Shown here: positions 1 through 7,363 of the stretch, in pieces
Numbering within the stretch: the first letter of the stretch is position 1
How the letters are laid out: every line of letters begins with the position of its first letter
NCBI GenBank assembly: GCA_002342685.1
Contig: DDQN01000020.1
Location: forward strand, 1 to 50,615
Direction of reading: 5' to 3'
From: Vibrio sp. UBA2441
GTDB lineage: Bacteria > Pseudomonadota > Gammaproteobacteria > Enterobacterales > Vibrionaceae
Length of the DNA stretch: 50,615 nucleotides
The notes under the pieces: generated by a model
Databases searched by the model: none
What the model was told of the DNA's origin: nothing
What the model saw: the letters and a program-made list of their open reading frames with translations, nothing else
Position numbers and translations under genes: made by a program

Positions 1-88
1 GGAGAGATGGCTGAGTGGCCGAAAGCACCTGACTTGAAATCAGGCGACGGGCGACCGTCCTAGAGTTCGAATCTCTATCTCTCCGCCA
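1..88 (+). tRNA. tRNA-Ser (anticodon UGA)
   Basis: A full cloverleaf with a long variable arm typical of class II tRNAs. The acceptor GGAGAGA pairs with TCTCTCC, followed by discriminator G and an encoded CCA. The anticodon loop reads CTTGAAA, so the anticodon is TGA, decoding UCA. The T-arm GAGTTCGAATCTC is intact. The gene begins at base 1 of the window, so its promoter is outside. The flank downstream is accessory-looking, as is common beside tRNA genes. Confidence 0.97.
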
Positions 89-94
89 CATTAG

Positions 95-123
95 AAAAAA
101 CCGCTACTTGTTAGCGGTTTTTT
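95..123 (+). terminator. Rho-independent terminator after tRNA-Ser
   Basis: An A-run, then the hairpin arms ACCGCTA and TTAGCGGT around a short loop, then a run of T. It lies directly after the tRNA. The A-run on the other side would also let it work in the reverse direction. Confidence 0.85.
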
Positions 124-659
124 CGTTTCTAGCATTTCAAAACTACATTTCTTTTGCCGGGACAGGCATGTTAAAAAAAGGAATCTGCCAGGACATATAT
201 GGTCACTCCAATCAAGTAAAGATTGAAAATTTGTTGATTACAAAGCTGTGATAGTGAGTCCGCTACATAAAATTCACCTGATTAACGGTATTTGCACAAG
301 TTAAAGAAATACGGTCTTTTGACATATATCCGGCGTCTGTTTCTCGCTTTGTTGCGAAGCGCCCTAATGAGATTCAAGAGCCCTAATTGCCTATACACGC
401 ACAATGCTTTCATTATCAAGCAGCTGTCCTGACGAGGTTCCAAATAGGGCGAATGCCGTTTTATCATTAACTGTGTTTCTACCGTTTCCTTTTGTCTAGT
501 TTTCAATAATTTGTATTACGTGCTAAGCACATGCTTTAACGGGACATATGCGTCACTCAATAATTCAACAATATCAGCGCGATGTCGACAAACCAGATAA
601 AATACCGAGATGGTCACTCTGAATAGACCATTTGTGTGCCATAAAATAGGAAATAATTA
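124..659. other. Gene-poor stretch with dispersed short repeats
   Basis: No convincing gene lies here. The only longer open frame (282-506, minus) is Arg/Lys-rich, has no clear ribosome site and reads like a chance ORF. The stretch does hold related short words: GGGACAGGCATG at 159, GGACATAT at 191 and again at 542, and GTCACTC at 202, 552 and 613. The last sits in an ATGGTC...GACCAT inverted repeat. Such words lie between the tRNA and a RAYT-like transposase and could be remnants of palindromic mobile repeats. Confidence 0.5.
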
Positions 660-887
660 ATGCACTATATGAGATTGCAATTAGACGCTGAAGCACAATC
701 GATTGCGGATGAATTGCTAGATGGATTAGAGAATGAAGATGGTTGGTTCAAAATGACAACAAGGTTTGCTGCACAAATTGATTCCAAACTTAAAGAAAAT
801 AGTTATGTAGGCACAGTAACGTGGTTTAGTGAAGAGGATTACATAGAGCATGATATTGAGTATGCCTCATTCACGTCCTCTTCATAG
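660..887 (+). CDS. Small acidic hypothetical protein
   Basis: 75 codons, not recognised. The protein is acidic (many D/E), soluble, with no signal peptide or membrane segment. It opens with a likely amphipathic helix (residues about 5-25) and ends in a Ser/Thr tail. An AGGA lies about 10 bases before the ATG, so translation is plausible. It stands alone between the tRNA-Ser repeats and the transposase, and the next 258 bases hold no gene. The location suggests an accessory gene. It could be a chance frame, but its composition is more gene-like than that of the overlapping alternatives. Confidence 0.45.
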   Translation: MHYMRLQLDAEAQSIADELLDGLENEDGWFKMTTRFAAQIDSKLKENSYVGTVTWFSEEDYIEHDIEYASFTSSS

Positions 888-1145
888 ACAATATAGGTTG
901 GCCAGTCCTAATAAAAGCGTTTCTTATTTGTATAAAGGACACACGCCTTAAGTTTATATAAACTCTCGCGCACCTGACTCGCTAAGTCTATTTTCATGTA
1001 GCTAAGGATAAAATAAGAAGAATTTTTGCGTAATTGCTGATCACTATGGAAACAAAGCAAAACATTCAAAAAGATGATTCTTTAAGGCATTTAAATACAC
1101 TTACTTAATAAGTAACATTGAAGAAGATATTTGATTAGGTTTGGG

Positions 1146-2108
1146 CTAAATATCTAGCCGGACAAAATGCAGTCGAGATTTATGCAAACTTTGTTTTGCC
1201 ATTTGTACATGGCATTGGCAACCAACAGCAGTCGCTCGCGCTCTTTCAAGTTGAGTACTGGCACTTAACCAAGTTGCATGATTGATATTTAGACGTTGTA
1301 GTATTGGTGGTATTGAGTCACTCATAGCTAATTTTCCTTCTCTATATTGGCGAGCTGTCCAATCAACCAACTCGATATAGTCCATCAAGCGAAAAGGAAT
1401 ACCTTCCATCAGTTTGTCTGTGGGATTTCCAATAAATGGAAACAGACATGGCGCGTTTTCTTTTTGTTCTTTTAAGGCTCGCAGCCTCACCTGAATTGAA
1501 GTGAATTCAGACGTCTCTGGATTTTCTGCAATTCCCGCTCTTATAGGGTTTGAATCTACATACACCATTGCAGCTGCCAAAGCTTGTTCATCTAGCAAAG
1601 CCTGGCTTTTAAAACGACTTTCCCAGAAGTGCCCTGTACAGTTGTCTTCTTGATTAGCTTTTAAGGCAATATCAAAATTAAGCTCCTTCATAAACCAACT
1701 CAAATTCCACAAACGAGTGCGCCACGTCTGAATAATGTTCAAGCAAACTTCTTCTTCAGCTTTGCAACCTAATTGATTAGTAAGCCACCTTTGAATCAGT
1801 GGTGGTAACTTATGGCTTTGACGCCAGCGTTCCACCACCTCTATATCTGAAAGACTTTGTGCCTTATTTTGATTAATGTGAAGTACCAAATGGTAGTGAT
1901 TACTCAAGATAGCGTACGAACAAATATCAATACAATATATCAAAGATAAAGTATACATTTTACGCTCAATCCACTCTCGACGATGTTCATAGCTCTGCTC
2001 TGTATAAGGGTCAGTGCCACAGAGAAAACTGCGGCGGACGCATCGAGAAACGCAATGATAATAAGGCGTTGCTTCAATAGACACTAACTGATTTCGAGCG
2101 GTCGTCAT
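1146..2108 (-). CDS. RAYT-like Y1 (IS200-like) transposase
   Basis: A 320-aa single-strand-DNA transposase of the Y1/REP-associated tyrosine transposase type. Visible marks are the HUH metal motif in SNHYHLVLH (near residues 69-77), the GHFWESRFKSQ block and the YVDSNPIRAG motif whose Tyr is at the usual nucleophile position. Length fits the long RAYT forms; true IS200 enzymes are about 150 aa. The frame is intact and the ATG lies near 2108. No accessory TnpB and no second copy are in the window, which fits a domesticated RAYT acting on dispersed palindromes better than an autonomous IS. A TACCC...GGGTA inverted repeat lies just upstream (about 2145-2163). What I infer is activity and a link to the short repeats nearby. 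Confidence 0.85.
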   Translation of the reverse strand: MTTARNQLVSIEATPYYHCVSRCVRRSFLCGTDPYTEQSYEHRREWIERKMYTLSLIYCIDICSYAILSNHYHLVLHINQNKAQSLSDIEVVERWRQSHKLPPLIQRWLTNQLGCKAEEEVCLNIIQTWRTRLWNLSWFMKELNFDIALKANQEDNCTGHFWESRFKSQALLDEQALAAAMVYVDSNPIRAGIAENPETSEFTSIQVRLRALKEQKENAPCLFPFIGNPTDKLMEGIPFRLMDYIELVDWTARQYREGKLAMSDSIPPILQRLNINHATWLSASTQLERARATAVGCQCHVQMAKQSLHKSRLHFVRLDI

Positions 2109-2184
2109 AAGTAAACATCAGTTGGGTTGAGTTACAAAAAAGATACCCTTTTTTGTAGGGTAAGCAAAAGTTTGCGATTCTACT

Positions 2185-2415
2185 TTGCGATTAAGATGGC
2201 ACAAATTCATACTTTATCTACTACTTATGGTGTGTGTCCCGATATTACCAAAACTCGAAGCCAATCACGCCAGCCACACCCAAGAAGAGCTTGAGGCCTA
2301 TTACTTTAACAATGAGCTAGATGAAGATCATTTCATTAGCAGTGGCAATGAGATGCTGGATGGGGTTTATGCTTTTTGGCAGGGACTTAATGAAGAAAGG
2401 AAACGGATTCATTAA
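2185..2415 (+). CDS. Small hypothetical protein with N-terminal hydrophobic segment
   Basis: 76 codons from a TTG; the frame is open back to 2164 with no ATG start. Residues about 8-24 are hydrophobic after basic residues, like a signal peptide or anchor. The rest is acidic and polar. No good ribosome site is visible. It lies between the RAYT gene and the maiA-tail remnant and may be a fragment of an older gene. Not recognised; expression is uncertain. Confidence 0.3.
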   Translation: MRLRWHKFILYLLLMVCVPILPKLEANHASHTQEELEAYYFNNELDEDHFISSGNEMLDGVYAFWQGLNEERKRIH

Positions 2416-2447
2416 CACGTTCTTACATTCAACATCAACTTCTTATC

Positions 2448-2508
2448 ATCATTCAGCGTCCGGTTGTTTTTCGGGCGCTGCATCGCGGAATGATGCCAAT
2501 TCATTACA
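2448..2508 (-). repeat. Outer copy of 61-bp maiA 3'-end repeat
   Basis: These 61 bases match 4485-4545, the last codons and stop of maiA, at 60 of 61 positions (mismatch T2469 against C4506) and in the same orientation. Past 2508 the match fades to patchy similarity until about 2527, where it stops. It is therefore a displaced or leftover maiA tail. It is the left boundary of the segment with the barrel and PAP2 genes. Confidence 0.85.
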
Positions 2509-2527
2509 TTTCAGGTACACAGGTTAA
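2448..2527 (-). pseudogene. Remnant of maiA 3' end
   Basis: On the minus strand this reads like the last about 25 codons of maiA, including the stop equivalent near 2449-2451. The first part is nearly identical to the intact gene; the remainder is diverged and has no upstream coding body. It cannot encode a working enzyme. It may be the original gene end pushed aside by an insertion, or what is left of a second copy. Confidence 0.6.
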
Positions 2528-2769
2528 CCATATTCTCTTCGCTATGAAAACCGTAGTGCTAGCTGCAGAACTTAGACCCTAACTTCGGAGTAATGGGAAT
2601 AACCGCCCAGAGTAATCTCAAATTGTTAACGCGTGAATTTCGAGAAGGGAGTCACATTCCTTATAACGTACCTTTTAAAACACCTTGATATATAAGCGAA
2701 TTGTAATTTTCCTGCTAGTCTTAAAATTAAGATAATTCACATAATAATCCCTAATAAGAAGAGAATATC

Positions 2770-3402
2770 ATGCGTAAGATTTGGTTTGTATTTTGCCTTG
2801 TAACTTCCATTAACTGTTATGCGAGCATCGATGACTGGCAAGTGAGCCTAGGGTTCGGAACCGCTTTCAATTATGATGAATCCATTAACGTGAAGCTAGA
2901 CGATAGAAGCAATGTAAGATTAGACTCAGTAGAGTTCCAAACCAAACCTTTCGAAGACACACCCTATTTTTCAGTAAAAGCGACAAACTGGGCCTCTGAA
3001 CACGCTCTTGAGGTAGAGTATATCCACCATAAGTTGTATGCGAAGTCGAGCTCATTAAGTGGGCCAATAGATAAATTAGAATTCGCAAATGGATATAATT
3101 TATTATATGCAAACTATGTAATAAGAAGAAACAATGTCTGGAATATCAGAGCTGGCGTTGGAGTGGTTATTACGCGTCCAGAAATGGTTATTGATAATGA
3201 AAATATTAAGGGCGATTACGGCCTAACAGGATATACTTTTCAGCTTGGCATGGAGAGAGAATTAATCACATCAGATAGCGTATCATTCAGCTTAGAAAGC
3301 AAAGTCACTCACTCTAGAGCTGACGTTGATTTCGATGGTGGAAGTATGTCAATACCCAATACAGCTCTACACCTATTGGCTAATATTAAGTATCGACTAT
3401 AA
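2770..3402 (+). CDS. Predicted outer-membrane beta-barrel protein
   Basis: 210 aa with an N-terminal signal peptide (MRKIWFVFCLVTSINCYAS, cleavage near residue 19). After it come alternating hydrophobic/polar strands with Gly/Tyr/Trp at strand ends, ending in LLANIKYRL. This fits a small 8-stranded barrel, though the last residue is Leu, not the usual Phe. GAAGAG lies 6-11 bases before the ATG. I do not recognise the family; a PagL-type H-x-S catalytic pair is not evident. It is convergent with the PAP2 gene, with 8 bases between stops, inside the maiA-tail-flanked segment. An envelope role is inferred from the signal peptide and strand pattern only. Confidence 0.75.
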   Translation: MRKIWFVFCLVTSINCYASIDDWQVSLGFGTAFNYDESINVKLDDRSNVRLDSVEFQTKPFEDTPYFSVKATNWASEHALEVEYIHHKLYAKSSSLSGPIDKLEFANGYNLLYANYVIRRNNVWNIRAGVGVVITRPEMVIDNENIKGDYGLTGYTFQLGMERELITSDSVSFSLESKVTHSRADVDFDGGSMSIPNTALHLLANIKYRL

Positions 3403-3410
3403 TCCAACAC

Positions 3411-3974
3411 TCAGAACGTTACTCGGGCATAAAGGCCTGAGCTTTTGTCGTTGATATAAGGTATTACCGTAAAGTTTGTAACACTATATCCCATACCCGT
3501 AATCGCATATTGAATACCCGTGGCTAATGCAGCTCCCGCGGCTACATCTCTCCAATAGTGATGATTACTATCTACTCTAGAGTAACCAACTACAGCGGCA
3601 GCTGTATAAGCAGGAATACCATACTGCCATCCGTATCTAAATTGAAGGAACGCGGCACCTTGTACAGCAGAAGACGTATGCCCGGAAGGAAAGCTATGTT
3701 TTCCACCATTCGGGCGCTCTGCATCTGCAGAAAATTTTAAAGTATGAGTAGCTACAGATGTCCATATAGCCCCCTCAATCGTCTGTCCTAACCCTTCATA
3801 ATCATCCTTAAAAAATGCAACTCCCGCAGCAGTTATGGGTAATGCAATCTGCAGTATATCCCCTGTTTTTTCTAAGCTCTCATTTGGATTATTATTAAAT
3901 GCAAAAACTGTTGTTGATAAAAATAGGCTAGTTATCGTAAACATTGAAAGAAGCACTTTAAAGCTACTCATCAT
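3411..3974 (-). CDS. PAP2-family phosphatase (exported)
   Basis: 187 aa. The three PAP2 phosphatase motifs are present in order: K..........RP (KFSADAERPNGG), PSGHTSS, and SR.....H...D (SRVDSNHHYWRDV). These give the catalytic Arg/His/Asp set that removes phosphate from lipids or similar molecules. An N-terminal signal-like stretch (residues about 5-25, ending VFAFN) and hydrophobic helices place the active site at the periplasmic face. Likely substrates for small PAP2 enzymes of this kind are undecaprenyl pyrophosphate, phosphatidylglycerophosphate or lipid A phosphates; the sequence does not decide. It is convergent with the barrel gene, which suggests a shared envelope task but does not prove it. 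Confidence 0.88.
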   Translation of the reverse strand: MMSSFKVLLSMFTITSLFLSTTVFAFNNNPNESLEKTGDILQIALPITAAGVAFFKDDYEGLGQTIEGAIWTSVATHTLKFSADAERPNGGKHSFPSGHTSSAVQGAAFLQFRYGWQYGIPAYTAAAVVGYSRVDSNHHYWRDVAAGAALATGIQYAITGMGYSVTNFTVIPYINDKSSGLYARVTF

Positions 3975-4484
3975 AAAATCAAATCACTTATATTTCATCG
4001 CTACTCATATTAGATTTGCTAATTAAGCAACATATTAACTACATATTAAAAAACCAATTTTCCACATAATTAATTAAATTGGCTTCAATTTTCGGATTTT
4101 AAGTTTATTGACCTATTCGACGCCATTCAAGTGCTATTTTATGTTTTTTTATCTATTTTTATGTTTTTCATGAATGTTGCATCTGTATGAATTTGTTAGG
4201 TTTAACCCGAACATTAACCACACTTTATTTAAGTGATTAGGGTTTAAATTCATAACCACAAACCAAGCCGATTAAAAAGCGACCACCTAAAACGCCGGGG
4301 GAATTAGGATGCTATCAAACATTAAATCTAGGAAATAACAATTTAAACTTAGCAAAAGGGATTTCGCCGAAATAATTATTAAGCACTTTCGTTAATAAAC
4401 TTTAATTAAGCACGCCCTAAATTAAGCAAATTCTAAATCAAGCAAGCTCTAAATTAAGGTTTAGTGATATTAAGATGGGTGTAA
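3975..4484. other. AT-rich intergenic stretch with a 16-bp tandem repeat
   Basis: No gene is visible. The stretch is very AT-rich. It includes the upstream region of the PAP2 gene and, near maiA, four imperfect 16-bp units (4403-4464). No clean T-tailed hairpin for maiA was found here. Confidence 0.6.
4403..4464. repeat. Imperfect 16-bp tandem repeat, four units
   Basis: Units begin at 4403, 4418, 4434 and 4450. The core is TAAATTAAGCAAGCTC; the first unit is 15 bases and the last diverges after TAAATTAAG. The array sits just inside the right edge of the maiA-tail-flanked segment, about 20 bases from the repeat boundary. It may be a set of binding sites, such as arm sites for a recombinase, or simple slippage. 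Confidence 0.65.
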
Positions 4485-4545
4485 ATCATTCAGCGTCCGG
4501 TTGTTCTTCGGGCGCTGCATCGCGGAATGATGCCAATTCATTACA
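4485..4545 (-). repeat. Inner copy of 61-bp maiA 3'-end repeat (within maiA)
   Basis: The partner of 2448-2508. It covers the last about 20 codons and stop of the intact maiA and one base beyond. The repeat ends within a base of the stop codon, which is the usual footprint of integration into a gene 3' end. Confidence 0.85.
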
Positions 4546-5142
4546 CTGCTGATACACGCGGTAAATCTCAGGATAGGGCGTTATATCTAGATTAAAGCGA
4601 AGCGCATTATAGACTTGAGGGATCAAATATACATCAGCCATTGTTACTTGGTTTTGACAACAATAGCGCTCACTGCTATTGCTTTCCAACACAGTTTCTA
4701 TCGCCTCAAAGCCCTTAGCCAGCCAGTGATGATACCACTCCATTTTCGCTTTTTTACTGCAGTCAAACACTCCTTCAATATAACCCAACACCCTTAAATT
4801 ATTGAGCGGATGGATATCGCAGGCGATTACCTGAACCAATGAACGAACACTCGCTCTCTCTAACAGATTTTCTGGTAATAGTGCCGGCTCTGGGAACCGC
4901 TCTTCCAAGTACTCGATAATGGCCGACGATTGGGTAATGATCTGTTGGCTCCCCTGTGTATCAGAAACATCAAGGCTCGGTACTAATCCTTGAGAATTAA
5001 CATTAAGGTAGCCCTGTGAATGTTGCTCTCCACCATTGCGAACCAAGTGAATAGGCATAGTTTCATAAACGACATTCTTTAAATTTAATGCAATTCTTAC
5101 CCGGTAAGCAGCCGATGAACGAAAATAACTATAGAGCTTCAT
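4486..5142 (-). CDS. maiA: Maleylacetoacetate isomerase
   Basis: A zeta-class glutathione-transferase-fold enzyme that isomerises maleylacetoacetate to fumarylacetoacetate in tyrosine breakdown, using glutathione. The N-terminal thioredoxin-like domain starts MKLYSYFRSSAAYRVRIAL, with the SS.A.RVR glutathione-site motif. The helical C-terminal domain has the MADVYLIPQVYNA block. I chose this start because GGGGGAA lies 5 bases before it; an in-frame ATG 18 bases upstream would place that ribosome site inside the gene. Length of 218 aa is normal. Last gene of the hppD-hmgA-fah-maiA operon, 28 bases after fah. Its final 61 bases are duplicated at 2448. Confidence 0.95.
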   Translation of the reverse strand: MKLYSYFRSSAAYRVRIALNLKNVVYETMPIHLVRNGGEQHSQGYLNVNSQGLVPSLDVSDTQGSQQIITQSSAIIEYLEERFPEPALLPENLLERASVRSLVQVIACDIHPLNNLRVLGYIEGVFDCSKKAKMEWYHHWLAKGFEAIETVLESNSSERYCCQNQVTMADVYLIPQVYNALRFNLDITPYPEIYRVYQQCNELASFRDAAPEEQPDAE

Positions 5143-5170
5143 ATTTCCCCCGTTTTTCACTGTAGCTTAT

Positions 5171-6151
5171 TTATTGGGACACAACGACTTGCTCAATAGC
5201 ACCAAAAATGGACTGTCCGTTTTGATCAAACATTTCGATTTTCACCCGATCACCATGCTGCAGGAAAGGTGTGGTTATTTCTCCCGTTTCAATTTTCTCC
5301 AGCATTCTTTTTTCGGCAATACAGGATGACCCTACCGTCCGATCGCTGTTAGAAACAGTACCGGAACCAATAATAGTGCCTGCGGTTAAGGTTCTGGTTT
5401 TTGCTGCATGAGCAATTAAACATGGAAAATCAAACGTCATATCGATACCCGCATTAGGCGCACCGAATAGTTGGCCATTTAAATAGCTACATAATGCCAG
5501 GTGTAGTTTTGAACCATCCCACGACTCGCCCAACTCATCCGGTGTAACGGCAACAGGGGAAAATGCCGTTGAAGGTTTACTATGAAAAAAACCAAAGCCC
5601 TTAGCTAACTCTGCAGGAATCAGGTTACGCAGTGACACATCATTGACCAATGTGATTAATAAAATAGAATCTGCCGCGTTTGAGGTCAGTTCACCCATTT
5701 TCACATCCCCCATAATCACTGCTACCTCTGCCTCAAAATCTAAACCCCAAGATGGGTCTGATAAAGGGATGTCATCACAGGGGCCTAAGAAACTATCACC
5801 GCCTCCTTGATACATCAGCGGGTCTGTCCAGAAAGACGCTGGCATTTCTGCACCTCTGGCTTTGCGTACCAGTTCTACATGATTAACATAAGCGCTTCCA
5901 TCCGCCCATTGGTACGAACGAGGCAACGGAGACTCTAACTGACAACTGGAAAATTCGACCGTACCATCCAGTGCTCCTTTATTTAATTGCTTATACAGTT
6001 GCTTTAATAACGGCTCGACTTCGGACCAATAATCCAAAGCCCACTGTAAGGTCGCGGCAATATTGGAAACACAATAGGCGATTTGTAAGTCCTTACTCAC
6101 TAAATATAAGCTTCCATCTCTGGTTCCATCTCGCAATGTTGCTAGTTTCAC
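5171..6151 (-). CDS. fahA: Fumarylacetoacetate hydrolase family protein
   Basis: 326 aa. It cleaves fumarylacetoacetate to fumarate and acetoacetate, the last step of the homogentisate pathway. The FAH catalytic fold is seen from about residue 95, with the metal-binding acidic block WGLDFEAEVAVI and the SGTVSN...GSSCIAEKR region near the end. The N-terminal part (1-90) is the shorter FAH-like lid. The start is GTG, preceded by AGGAG 7 bases away. It sits between hmgA (46-base gap) and maiA (28-base gap), all on the minus strand, so one transcript is likely. Context makes the substrate call firm. Confidence 0.93.
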   Translation of the reverse strand: MKLATLRDGTRDGSLYLVSKDLQIAYCVSNIAATLQWALDYWSEVEPLLKQLYKQLNKGALDGTVEFSSCQLESPLPRSYQWADGSAYVNHVELVRKARGAEMPASFWTDPLMYQGGGDSFLGPCDDIPLSDPSWGLDFEAEVAVIMGDVKMGELTSNAADSILLITLVNDVSLRNLIPAELAKGFGFFHSKPSTAFSPVAVTPDELGESWDGSKLHLALCSYLNGQLFGAPNAGIDMTFDFPCLIAHAAKTRTLTAGTIIGSGTVSNSDRTVGSSCIAEKRMLEKIETGEITTPFLQHGDRVKIEMFDQNGQSIFGAIEQVVVSQ

Positions 6152-6197
6152 CCTACTCTCCTAATCCATAATCCAATACGAATAATTTCTTAAGACA

Positions 6198-7322
6198 TTA
6201 TTCTTTCCAGCTATCGACGTACCCTTCCCATTCTACGCTCTGCATTAACGGCCCCGCTTCCAACCCATCTCGGGTATCAATCATCACCGCGACTTCATCT
6301 GTCTCTTTCTTTATTGATTCACGCCCAGCCCGGTAGGCTTTAGGGTGCGGACCGTGCGTAAACCCACAAGGATGAAACGTCAACATACCTGGGTCGATAT
6401 TGTCACGGCTAAAAAATTCACCTTGGTGATAAAAAATCACCTCATCAAAATCGTCGTTACTGTGATAAAACGGGACTTTAAGTGCGCCAGGATCACTTTC
6501 CATTGGTCTGGGAACAAAGGTGCAGACAACAAAGCGGCGTGAAACAAAGGTCGAATGCGCCGATGGCGGCAGATGAAAGCGATGGCTCATTAAAGGACGA
6601 ATATCACGCCAGTTAAGCCGTACTACTGACACATCACCATGCCAGCCAACCACATCAAGGGGATTAAATGGGTATTCAACCACCGTTTTCTGGTTGTTAC
6701 GTTTGATGACAACTTGCCACGGCTGTTCGTCTTGCTGCTGTAAATAAACATCGTCTATTTCTGGGGTATCCAATACTGCTTGGTCAAATATGGCGTGCTG
6801 CCCCACAATGCTTTTATCCGGTAGCCCATAGTAGTCATTAGTTGCTTCTATCATTAGAAAAGTGGTGGGGGCTGAAGGCTCAAAACGCCATAAACACGAA
6901 CGGGGTATCAGAACATAATCGCCTTTCTCAATGCTCAGGTGACCATAATCGCAAAAAATCTCCCCTTGTCCATCATGAACAAATAACAAGTCATCGCCAT
7001 CTGCATTTCTCACTAATGTCTGCATTGTTGCTTCGCATCGCCAAATGCGGATCTGGCAATGTGCATTCGTTAGTATCGTTGGCGCGTCCCACGGCGACAC
7101 CTGCCCATTGGGCAGTTTTGCTACATTGTATGCTCGTGGCCGAAGCTCTCCAGACCAAGAGCTCCACCCGGTTGGAGGGTGTTTATGGTGTAACTGAGTC
7201 GCCGGGCCAAAAAAACCTTCCCGGCTGACTTCTCTCTCATAAACGCCTTGCTCTGGCAGGTCAGCATGCGCCTGTCGGGAATAAGTCCCCTTTCGCAATG
7301 GGAAGGCGATTCTGCGGATCAT
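6198..7322 (-). CDS. hmgA: Homogentisate 1,2-dioxygenase
   Basis: A 374-aa ring-opening iron dioxygenase converting homogentisate to maleylacetoacetate. It has the cupin core, with the iron-ligand region FHPCGFTHGPHP near residue 320 and the early HHKHPPTGW block. It is of the shorter type (about 375-385 aa) found in Vibrio and relatives, compared with about 440 in Pseudomonas or animals. The ATG is preceded by AAGGAG at good spacing. The frame is complete, so homogentisate should not build up; pyomelanin would not be expected from loss of this gene. Second in the operon, 41 bases after hppD. Confidence 0.93.
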   Translation of the reverse strand: MIRRIAFPLRKGTYSRQAHADLPEQGVYEREVSREGFFGPATQLHHKHPPTGWSSWSGELRPRAYNVAKLPNGQVSPWDAPTILTNAHCQIRIWRCEATMQTLVRNADGDDLLFVHDGQGEIFCDYGHLSIEKGDYVLIPRSCLWRFEPSAPTTFLMIEATNDYYGLPDKSIVGQHAIFDQAVLDTPEIDDVYLQQQDEQPWQVVIKRNNQKTVVEYPFNPLDVVGWHGDVSVVRLNWRDIRPLMSHRFHLPPSAHSTFVSRRFVVCTFVPRPMESDPGALKVPFYHSNDDFDEVIFYHQGEFFSRDNIDPGMLTFHPCGFTHGPHPKAYRAGRESIKKETDEVAVMIDTRDGLEAGPLMQSVEWEGYVDSWKE

Positions 7323-7363
7323 CTTCTCTCCTTCTGACAGCTTTTACATCAGCATCGGTTAGC

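Larger units (their letters stand above)
2509..4484. mobile_element. Candidate inserted segment at the maiA 3' end
   Basis: About 2 kb bracketed by direct 61-bp copies of the maiA tail. This is the layout left by site-specific integration into a gene 3' end, where the incoming copy restores the gene. It carries a barrel gene and a PAP2 gene, but no integrase, transposase or toxin gene. It may be a decayed or deleted element, or a product of recombination between strains. The boundaries are seen directly; the mechanism is inferred. Confidence 0.4.

Noticed and set aside
282..506. 74-aa minus-strand ORF between tRNA-Ser and the first small gene
   Set aside because: Arg/Lys/Tyr-rich without domain character, no clear ribosome site, and it overlaps the repeat-word region. 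I treat it as a chance frame.
1021..1110. A 20-codon ORF (ATG near 1046) between the first small gene and the RAYT gene
   Set aside because: Too short, no domain and no strong ribosome site. It could not be told from chance.
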